From Desulfosporosinus nitroreducens (GTDB lineage Bacteria; Bacillota; Desulfitobacteriia; Desulfitobacteriales; Desulfitobacteriaceae), in the NCBI RefSeq assembly GCF_023897015.1, contig NZ_JAMHFY010000006.1:1-64000 (forward strand): a stretch of 64,000 nucleotides of DNA, in the 5' to 3' direction. Below the pieces are notes generated by a model, which ran no database searches, had not been told where the DNA came from, and saw only the letters and a list, made by a program, of their open reading frames with translations. Positions 57,664 to 64,000 of the stretch are shown here, piece by piece; positions within the stretch are counted from its first letter, which is position 1, and each line of letters begins with the position of its first letter. A program made the position numbers and the translations under genes.

Positions 57664-58617
57664 ATGGGTAAGCGAATTAATCGTCAAAGTGTTGTAACCT
57701 TACTGGGGGTCCTACTTGTCTATGCCATCGTTCAGGGCAGTATTCTAATGGATATTTTACCTCCTTTTATAGCTCTTACTTTGATTCAGGTTTGTATCTT
57801 TATTATTCTATCGACTAGTTTAAACTTGATTAATGGGATAACCGGTCAGTTTTCAATTGGACATGCAGGTTTTATGGCGATTGGGGCATACATGGCTGCG
57901 ATTGTCGTTGTTAAATTTCAAGGGCCGCTTATGCTGGCGCTTCTTGCCGGGGCACTGGTGTCTGCATTGGCGGGTTTTTTGATTGGTCTGCCTACGTTAC
58001 GGCTTAAGGGAGACTATCTAGCGATTGCGACCCTTGGATTTGGGGAAATTGTACGAATTATCTTTTTGAATATGGAGTATGTCGGAGGGGCTTCAGGATT
58101 TTCAGTGCCGAAAACAATTACTTGGACCTGGGCTTTTTGGCTCATGGTTATAAGTGTTATCATTATTCGGAACTTTATTTATTCTACGCACGGTCGAGCA
58201 TGCATCTCTATTCGTGAGAACGAAATCGCTGCAGATGTCATGGGTATTAATACTACTAAATATAAGATCATGGCGTTTACGATTGGGGCCTTCTTCGCTG
58301 GATTAGCGGGTGGAATTTATGCCAATTATCTATACATTATTCAACCATTAACGTTCAGTTTTCTTAAATCCTTTGATATTTTAGTTATGGTTGTACTTGG
58401 CGGCTTAGGAAGCTTAACGGGCAGCATTCTTGGGGCAGTGGTGATGACGGTTGTTTCCGCAGCATTATCTGGTTGGCCGGAATGGCGACTTGTGATTACA
58501 GCAATACTTTTGATAGTAATGATGATTTTTAGACCGAAGGGACTATTAGGAACTAAAGAATTTAGCTTAAGTTTCCTCGGAAAGAAGGGTGAGAAAAATG
58601 CCTCTTCTAAAGATTGA
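57664..58617 (+). CDS. livM: Branched-chain amino-acid ABC transporter permease LivM
   Basis: A 317-residue permease with about nine membrane segments; NLINGITGQFSIGHAGFMAIG near 55-75 and FAGLAGGIYANYL near 217-229 are family signatures. It starts 9 bp past livH and overlaps livG by 20 bp. It pairs with LivH to form the channel. Confidence 0.95.
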   Translation: MGKRINRQSVVTLLGVLLVYAIVQGSILMDILPPFIALTLIQVCIFIILSTSLNLINGITGQFSIGHAGFMAIGAYMAAIVVVKFQGPLMLALLAGALVSALAGFLIGLPTLRLKGDYLAIATLGFGEIVRIIFLNMEYVGGASGFSVPKTITWTWAFWLMVISVIIIRNFIYSTHGRACISIRENEIAADVMGINTTKYKIMAFTIGAFFAGLAGGIYANYLYIIQPLTFSFLKSFDILVMVVLGGLGSLTGSILGAVVMTVVSAALSGWPEWRLVITAILLIVMMIFRPKGLLGTKEFSLSFLGKKGEKNASSKD

Positions 58618-59365
58618 AAAACTCTCTAAGTCATTTGGTGGATTAAAAGCAGTTTCAAATCTAAATATTGAGATTAACGAAGGGGAACTAATCGGATTGA
58701 TAGGTCCGAACGGGGCCGGAAAAACTACGGCTTTTAATTTACTCACAGGAGTGTACGAACAATCAGAAGGAAAAATATTGTTTCAGGATAAGGATATGCG
58801 AGGGCTTAAACCCTATCATGTCACCCAGCGAGGAATGGCACGGACGTTTCAAAATATCCGATTATTTAGCGATTTGAGCGTCATAGATAATGTCAAGATA
58901 GCCTATCATCAACGGAGTTCATATGGAGTTTTTAGTGCGTTCCTTCGCCTGCCAAGCTATTACGCTGGTGAAGAAGAGATGCAACAAAAGGCTATGGAGT
59001 TGTTAAAGATCTTTAATCTTGACCATAAGGCAGAAGAAATTGCGAAGAATTTGCCTTATGGTGAACAACGACGCTTGGAGATTGCTCGTGCCCTGGGAAC
59101 TGAGCCTAAACTCCTATTGCTGGATGAGCCTGCTGCAGGTATGAATCCTCAAGAAACACATGACCTGATGAATCTTATTCGTTGGATACGGGAAAAGTTT
59201 AAGCTTACGATTCTGTTAATCGAGCATGATATGTCTTTAGTTATGGGTGTGTGTGAACGCATCTATGTTTTAGATTACGGAATGATTATAGCTCAAGGGG
59301 CACCAGATGAAATCAAGAGCAATCCCAAAGTCATTGAGGCTTATCTAGGGGAGGAGGTTGTCTGA
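58598..59365 (+). CDS. livG: Branched-chain amino-acid ABC transporter ATPase LivG
   Basis: A 255-residue ATPase: Walker A GPNGAGKTTAFNLLTG (about 36-51), signature YGEQRRLEIARAL (about 152-164), Walker B LLLLDEPAAGMNP (about 170-182), and an extended BCA_ABC C-terminal segment. ATG at 58598 has AAGGGTG upstream. It ends by overlapping the livF start by 1 bp. Confidence 0.96.
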   Translation: MPLLKIEKLSKSFGGLKAVSNLNIEINEGELIGLIGPNGAGKTTAFNLLTGVYEQSEGKILFQDKDMRGLKPYHVTQRGMARTFQNIRLFSDLSVIDNVKIAYHQRSSYGVFSAFLRLPSYYAGEEEMQQKAMELLKIFNLDHKAEEIAKNLPYGEQRRLEIARALGTEPKLLLLDEPAAGMNPQETHDLMNLIRWIREKFKLTILLIEHDMSLVMGVCERIYVLDYGMIIAQGAPDEIKSNPKVIEAYLGEEVV

Positions 59366-60069
59366 TGCTTGTCCTTGAAGATGTCAATGTTTACTATGGT
59401 GCCATTCATGCCCTTAAAGGGATTTCCCTCGAGGTTAATCAGGGCGAAATTGTAACCCTAATCGGCTCAAATGGTGCAGGGAAAAGTACAAGTTTAAAGA
59501 CTATTTCGGGATTGTTGCGACCAAAAGATGGCAAGGTAATGTTTAAAGGTGCAGACCTGGCCAGTATAGCTCCGCAAACTATTGTTGCCCAGGGAATATC
59601 TCAGGTTCCAGAAGGACGGCGAGTGTTTGCCAATATGACTGTTATCGAGAACTTGGAACTTGGAGCATACTTGCGTAAAGACAAAGCAGGTATTAAAGAA
59701 GATATGAAACGAGTATATGAGTTATTTCCACGTTTGCTTGAAAGGAAAAGCCAACTTTCGGGTACCTTATCTGGTGGAGAACAACAAATGCTAGCGATGG
59801 GTCGAGCCCTAATGTCCAAACCCCAGTTGCTTCTTCTCGATGAACCTTCAATGGGTTTAGCTCCAATCTTGGTAAAACAAATATTCTCAATCATAAAAGA
59901 AATTAATGCTAGCGGAACAACTATTTTACTTGTAGAACAGAATGCTCATATGGCGCTTTCTATAGCCAACCGCGCTTACGTATTAGAGACAGGTAAAATT
60001 GTGCTTTCAGGAGATGCTAAACAATTAGCGGCTAGTGAAGAAGTCCGTAAGGCCTACTTAGGAGGCTAA
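59365..60069 (+). CDS. livF: Branched-chain amino-acid ABC transporter ATPase LivF
   Basis: A 234-residue ATPase: Walker A GSNGAGKSTSLKTISG (about 33-48), signature LSGGEQQMLAMGRAL (about 134-148), Walker B LLLLDEPSMGLAP (about 154-166). It is the last gene of the liv operon; the overlap with livG indicates coupling. Confidence 0.96.
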   Translation: MLVLEDVNVYYGAIHALKGISLEVNQGEIVTLIGSNGAGKSTSLKTISGLLRPKDGKVMFKGADLASIAPQTIVAQGISQVPEGRRVFANMTVIENLELGAYLRKDKAGIKEDMKRVYELFPRLLERKSQLSGTLSGGEQQMLAMGRALMSKPQLLLLDEPSMGLAPILVKQIFSIIKEINASGTTILLVEQNAHMALSIANRAYVLETGKIVLSGDAKQLAASEEVRKAYLGG

Positions 60070-60111
60070 ATGCATATATAAAGACAAGGCAGAGAGCAGA
60101 TTTTTCAGATC

Positions 60112-60255
60112 TGCCCCATCTAGCCATCACGGCACTATGCCATCCATGGTGGTGTACTAACCTCGAACATCTTTGTTCGAGTCATGGCGGTGCTCTAATC
60201 TCAACCATCCTTGGTTGAGTTTTGGCAACAGGGGCACTTGGCCTTATGGACATGA
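60112..60255 (+). repeat. Dispersed intergenic repeat, locus 6 (livF-CBS)
   Basis: Plus-orientation copy: GCCATCACGGCACTATGCC head, unit A 60151-60187 (stem CTCGAAC/GTTCGAG, loop ATCTTT), unit B 60188-60225 (stem CTCAACC/GGTTGAG, loop ATCCTT), ACAGGGGCACTTGGCC. Both unit stems are perfect here. It ends about 100 nt before the CBS gene. A GCAGAT/ATCTGC hairpin without a T run (60096-60114) just precedes it. Confidence 0.87.
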
Positions 60256-60352
60256 CAAAAGCGGCTTCTAAGCATCTGCCGGCTACACTAGCTTGGTGCC
60301 AAAGAGTGACATTAACAAGGCTGAGATCTAAAGTGGAAAGGGGTAATTGTAC

Positions 60353-60979
60353 ATGTATGTTCGTCAATTTATGACAGCTCAAGTTTTCACAGTCACTCCG
60401 GAAAAAACTATTGCAGATACCATGGCTCTTATGCGAGAAAAGAAGATTAGCCGAATGCCGGTCGTAGAAAAGGGGAAACTTGTTGGATTAGTAACAGATG
60501 GGGATCTTCGCGAGGTCTCTCCTTCCCCGGCAACAACTTTGAGTATTTTTGAACTCAACTATCTCATAGCTAAAACCCCTATTCGTGAAGTAGCGATTAA
60601 AAAGGTTGTGACCTGTCACCCTGACACTCAAATTGAGGACGCAGCTTTGTTAATGCGAGATCACAAAATTGGAGGATTGCCTGTCGTAGATGGAGGCAAG
60701 GTAGTCGGGATTATCACGGGCTCAGATATAATGGATGCTTTTTTAGATATTATGGGATTTCGTAGCCCAGGACAGCGCGTAATGATTGAAACTAAGGATC
60801 AAGTTGGTGTTATGCTAGATCTTGCTCTATCAACCAAGGAGTTTGATGTTAATATTGGAAGTTTAGCCGTATATCATCTCAGAGATAATCAAATTCAAAT
60901 TCTTGCACGCCTCCAAGGTGATCAAGTAGCTGAAGTTGAAGCGTCCCTAGAAAAAAAGGGATACCAGATCAAAAAATAG
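60353..60979 (+). CDS. CBS-domain/ACT-domain protein (AcuB-like)
   Basis: A 208-residue protein with two CBS domains (about 5-60 and 75-130; MTAQVFTVTPEKTIADT and VTCHPDTQIEDAALLM) and a C-terminal ACT-like domain (about 138-205). Such proteins sense adenosyl ligands and, through ACT, amino acids. The position after the liv operon suggests a possible link to branched-chain amino acids. ATG at 60353 follows GGAAAGGGG. Confidence 0.88.
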   Translation: MYVRQFMTAQVFTVTPEKTIADTMALMREKKISRMPVVEKGKLVGLVTDGDLREVSPSPATTLSIFELNYLIAKTPIREVAIKKVVTCHPDTQIEDAALLMRDHKIGGLPVVDGGKVVGIITGSDIMDAFLDIMGFRSPGQRVMIETKDQVGVMLDLALSTKEFDVNIGSLAVYHLRDNQIQILARLQGDQVAEVEASLEKKGYQIKK

Positions 60980-60999
60980 AGGTTAGTGTACGACTAAAG

Positions 61000-61049
61000 A
61001 AAGCACTGAAGTGAATGTAAATTCACTCAGTGCTTTCAATTCTTCTTTA
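61000..61049 (+). terminator. Terminator after the CBS gene
   Basis: AAAGCACTGA pairs with TCAGTGCTTT, with an inner GTGAAT/ATTCAC stem separated by a one-base bulge, followed by CAATTCTTCTTT. About 20 nt after the stop codon. Confidence 0.75.
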
Positions 61050-61268
61050 TAAGCCGAGTAGATATCCCTAAAAATGAAATGATAATGATCTAAAAATCGT
61101 TAGAATTACTTAGGTAAGTTTAAATGTTGTTAAAGCGTTAATGTAAGTACTATATCTAATGAGCAGACTTGCTAATCTGCAGGGTTAAATTAGTGAATTA
61201 GCGGAGGAACTGTATTCTGCAGGAAGTTGATTCGCAGTATGAAATTTTATCTTAATGTAAAGTATGTA
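61050..61268. other. Intergenic region, no gene seen
   Basis: AT-rich DNA with a small GCAGA/TCTGC hairpin near 61163-61180. I see no coding sequence or recognisable RNA. Confidence 0.4.
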
Positions 61269-61400
61269 TTATTTTGGACTTGTATAAGCTATTAAGATGG
61301 TTTCTTGTCCTTGTTTACCATTGAACTTGTTTTCTAAGGCTTTAAGGTCTTCAATCTGGTCACTAGTTAAGTTAGAAAATAAAACATCCGATCGATTCAT
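61269..61400 (-). CDS. Putative small protein of 43 residues
   Basis: An ORF starting MNRSDVLFSNLTSDQIEDLK and ending with a hydrophobic TILIAYTSPK tail. AAGGGGG lies about 12 nt upstream of the ATG. Composition is protein-like: a predicted acidic amphipathic helix (LTSDQIEDLKALENKFN) followed by a short beta-like end. I do not recognise a function. It lies alone between the CBS gene and tRNA-Sec, antisense to neighbouring genes. Confidence 0.55.
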   Translation of the reverse strand: MNRSDVLFSNLTSDQIEDLKALENKFNGKQGQETILIAYTSPK

Positions 61401-61584
61401 GATGATTTTTAACCCCCTTTTGTTTAAGCATTAAAAGAGTTTGAATCTTCTTACACATAATTAGTGTGCACAAAATTCAGGAAATTTAAACCTATTTTAT
61501 AGCGTATTAATAAACAATATCTTTCGGTAGAGTTATTTACTTCCCAAATATATATGAATGTGATAATATTATTGACGTTAGCAG

Positions 61585-61682
61585 GGGGATGGATGGTGGC
61601 TGGTGCTGCTCCCGGACTTCAAATCCGCGTGTCGGGACGCAGAACGTTCCGAGGTGTGTTCGATTCGCACGCATCCCCGCCA
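61585..61682 (+). tRNA. selC: tRNA-Sec (TCA), selenocysteine tRNA
   Basis: A 98-nt tRNA, anticodon loop CTTCAAA giving TCA, which reads UGA. It has a long 8-bp variable arm (TCGGGACG with CGTTCCGA), T loop TTCGATT, extended acceptor GGGGATG/CATCCCC, discriminator G and encoded CCA. By eye, the eighth acceptor pair is G-G and the D stem needs G-U pairs. It matches SelB encoded at 52762. Confidence 0.9.
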
Positions 61683-61780
61683 TTAACCAAGGTCCGAATT
61701 ATTAGGAGTGTACATTTTGGTCTAATTATTGGACAGTCTTAGAAGAACTAAATCTAGTAAGGTTTTATTTGTTTATTTGG

Positions 61781-61803
61781 AGGCAGCGTGAGGCTGCCTT
61801 TTG
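61781..61803 (+). terminator. Terminator downstream of tRNA-Sec
   Basis: AGGCAGC/GCTGCCT hairpin with a short loop and TTTT, about 100 nt beyond the tRNA. Confidence 0.75.
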
Positions 61804-61850
61804 ACATAAGAATAAGAAGATAAGCGGATGATTTATTAGGGGGGGACTAT

Positions 61851-62588
61851 GTGAATCTGATTGATGTGCTTATTATAGGGTTTGTCTTGTTAGGAGCGTT
61901 GCATGGCTATCAAAGAGGCTTAATAACAAGTATTTTTAATTTTTTCATTTGGATTGCCGGCTTCTTAGTGGCATCGTGGCAATACATGGCTGCTCTTCGC
62001 TGGACAGAACATTACCTTCCGCTTCGGGAATGGATAGAGCCTGTAATTTATCGGACTCTGCTTCCCTCTGTAGAGTCTAAGGCCTTAACTTTACAACAAA
62101 AAGTACTAGGTAACATAATAGGCGTAATACCCGAAGAATGGCGCAGTATGCTCCCTTCTGCAGAATTACCTGGTGTAGAAATTCCTCAAACTATTGAACA
62201 AATGACTCATAGCCTAGCTGGAACGATTACTGACAGTATCTTAAGCCTAATAGCCTTTGGCTTTGTGTTTTATTGTGTGGTGTTAGCAATGCAGTTATTA
62301 GTATTTATTCTCCTTCGCCCATTAGGCATTTGGAGTGGGTCGTTTAATCGCGGAGGGGGACTTTTGTTTGGTGGACTAAGCTCCCTTATTGGTTTATCTG
62401 TATTGGCAGGTATATTGACACCACTGTTACAAATAGATGTGAATCATAGCTTTAGTGGGCTCGTCCTGAACTCATACCTTTACCCCTATTTGGTAGAGAC
62501 TTTTAACGCCTTAGACCAGATATTTTCGGCACAACTTAGGGAAAAGCTCCTTGAACCACTATCAATGGGTAAGGGAGTTTGGTTTTAA
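61851..62588 (+). CDS. CvpA family membrane protein
   Basis: A 245-residue protein with four or five membrane segments: NLIDVLIIGFVLLGALHGYQRG at the start (signature of CvpA), FNFFIWIAGFLVASW near 30, a soluble loop about 50-125, then SLIAFGFVFYCVVLAM near 128 and GGLSSLIGLSVLAGIL near 174. The family is linked to colicin V production in E. coli and to envelope functions elsewhere. GTG start after a G-rich ribosome site. Confidence 0.85.
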   Translation: MNLIDVLIIGFVLLGALHGYQRGLITSIFNFFIWIAGFLVASWQYMAALRWTEHYLPLREWIEPVIYRTLLPSVESKALTLQQKVLGNIIGVIPEEWRSMLPSAELPGVEIPQTIEQMTHSLAGTITDSILSLIAFGFVFYCVVLAMQLLVFILLRPLGIWSGSFNRGGGLLFGGLSSLIGLSVLAGILTPLLQIDVNHSFSGLVLNSYLYPYLVETFNALDQIFSAQLREKLLEPLSMGKGVWF

Positions 62589-62775
62589 GCGCTAATTAAT
62601 GTCTGCTTAGGAAGCGGGGATTTAGGCAGCCGTTAGTCATGGTATATTAGGAAAGCTACTTCAGGCAACTGGAGTTTAGCTGGACATACTATCGTATAAA
62701 TCAAACGAAGAAGAAGAAGACTTAGAGTATCTGGCAGCATAATCTTGCCAAGTTAATTCAGGTAGGGGTGATTCT

Positions 62776-64000
62776 CGTGGGCTTTAAAAAGGTAAAATTA
62801 GCGTGGGATGAACTAGGGATGTCGGAGCAAGAAGATCAAGCGATGATTGAATACCTCTCCTTTTTGAGTAAGGGAAAAACGGAGAGGGAATCTTGGCAGA
62901 TCATAGAAGGGTGGGCTCATCAAAGCGGGTTTATACCTCTTGATAAAGTGGATAACTTTAAGCTTGGTCAGAGGGTTCGTCTGGCTGTTCGGGGAAAAGC
63001 CGGCATTTTAGCTATTGCAGGGCTCCGACCATTAAATGAAGGATTCCGTTTAATTGCGAGCCATATTGACGCTCCCAGGTTAGATATTAAGCAACGCCCT
63101 CTCTATGAAGAAGAAGGATTAGCTTTTCTAAAAACCCATTACTATGGAGGGATCAAGAAATATCAATGGATGGCCTTGCCTCTGGCTCTTCATGGTGTTG
63201 TCATCCTGCGCGATGGGCATAAGGCTGAAATTGTGATTGGGGAAGATGAAGAAGATCCAATCTTCACAATTTCGGACTTACTCCCACACCTTTCTAAGGA
63301 TCAATATAACAAGAAATTACGCGAGGCTATAGCTGGAGAAGGACTTAATCTTTTGTTAGGACACAATCCTTCCCCGGGAGAGGGTGATGAACGGGTTAAA
63401 TCAGCGATACTCCTCTTTCTTAAGGACAAATATGGTATCGAAGAGGACGATTTTGTAAGTGCAGAGTTAGAGGTCGTACCTGCCGGAAAGGCTCGTTATG
63501 CAGGATTGGACCGCAGCTTTATTGCCGGATATGGACAAGATGATCGAATCTGTTCTTTTGCTGCTTGGAAAGCGATTGAAGAAATAAAGCAACCGGAGTG
63601 GACAACGATTGTTCTTTTTGCGGATAAAGAAGAGATTGGCAGCGATTCCAATACAGGTATGAAAGCTCGTTTCTTAGAAAACTTTATTGCGGAACTTATC
63701 ACATTGCAAAATGGAAACTACGACGGGTTAATGGTCAGGCGCTCTCTGGCTCGAGCTAAAGCACTTTCCGCGGATGTCACAGGTGGATATGATCCTAATT
63801 ACGCCGATGTTATGGATAAACGTAATTCAGCCTTTTTAGGACGAGGTTTGGTTATCAGTAAATATACTGGTTCTGGAGGGAAATATGGTACGAGTGATGC
63901 CAACCCAGAATTTGTTTCTGAAGTTCGCAGAATTTTCGATAATGCTAAGATCTCGTGGCAAACAGCCGAATTAGGGAAAGTTGATCAAGGGGGCGGTGGG
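62776..64000 (+). CDS. M18-family aminopeptidase (partial, runs off the window)
   Basis: At least 408 residues, GTG start at 62776 with AGGTAGGGG upstream, no stop before the window end. It has an SHIDAPRLDIKQRPLY stretch with the first metal His/Asp, GLDRSFIAGYGQDDRICSFA, LFADKEEIGSDSNTGM with the catalytic Glu pair, and KYTGSGGKYGTSDANPEF. These are M18 dizinc aminopeptidase features, for Asp/Glu or other N-terminal residues. The final metal His should lie beyond the edge. Confidence 0.9.

Noticed and set aside
57135-57665. 176-residue minus-strand ORF inside livH
   Set aside because: Antisense to a clear permease gene; composition is that expected for the complement of membrane codons.
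61683-61780. Direct repeat or SECIS-like element after tRNA-Sec
   Set aside because: Only an imperfect 16-17-nt similarity (GGTCCGAATTATT and GGTCTAATTATT); too weak to call.
62589-62775. Small gene between cvpA and the aminopeptidase
   Set aside because: Only very short frames with stops; nothing supportable.

Overview
The window is the chromosomal replication-origin region of a low-GC, Gram-positive, endospore-forming anaerobe. The markers are dnaA/dnaN/recF/gyrBA, sporulation and germination genes (bofA, gin, a gerA-type operon, yyaC), pyruvate:ferredoxin oxidoreductase, and selenocysteine decoding (selB plus tRNA-Sec). Gene order and protein style suggest the Clostridia, most like Desulfosporosinus/Desulfitobacterium (Peptococcaceae). 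The genus is my inference.

Two arms diverge from oriC (about 36.5-38.5 kb). The left arm is almost entirely on the minus strand: dnaA, dnaN, recF, remB, gyrB, gyrA, pdxS, pdxT, serS, a block of five tRNA genes (three Ser, two Arg) interleaved with tadA, the SRP RNA gene, dnaX, ybaB, recR, nifJ, bofA, a gerA operon with two gerAB genes, gin, an Orn/Lys/Arg decarboxylase, holB, ricT, yabA, rsmI, metG, tatD and two G5/3D cell-wall proteins. This follows the classic Bacillus order, with nifJ, speD and the ger operon added and tmk and yaaA (rlbA) missing from their usual slots. Only abrB and speD point the other way.

The right arm is mostly on the plus strand. It holds rpmH, rnpA, yidD, yidC, jag, mnmE, mnmG, rsmG, a VanW/G5 protein, parA, parB with two parS sites, a DUF554 protein, a DUF4446 protein, yyaC (minus), a YkvI-like membrane protein, a TPR protein, selB, a complete branched-chain amino-acid ABC transporter (livJHMGF), a CBS/ACT protein, a 43-residue small ORF (minus), tRNA-Sec, cvpA, and an M18 aminopeptidase that runs off the end.

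The origin is bipartite. DnaA boxes lie upstream of dnaA. A second cluster between dnaA and dnaN has the layout of a Bacillus-type unwinding system: DnaA boxes, a short spacer, TAG-type DnaA-trio repeats, then an AT-rich stretch.

The least explained feature is a modular, hairpin-rich dispersed repeat family. It occupies six intergenic loci (about 27.7, 33.8, 38.8, 48.5, 56.6 and 60.2 kb). Its units of about 37 bp share a hairpin with a conserved ATCYTT-like loop and stems that vary in a compensating way. Five of the six loci are oriented with the gene downstream of them. Other regulatory candidates are a leader with an attenuator-like hairpin before livJ, a strong terminator between livJ and livH, a 15-bp inverted repeat before speD, and a terminator-like hairpin upstream of nifJ.
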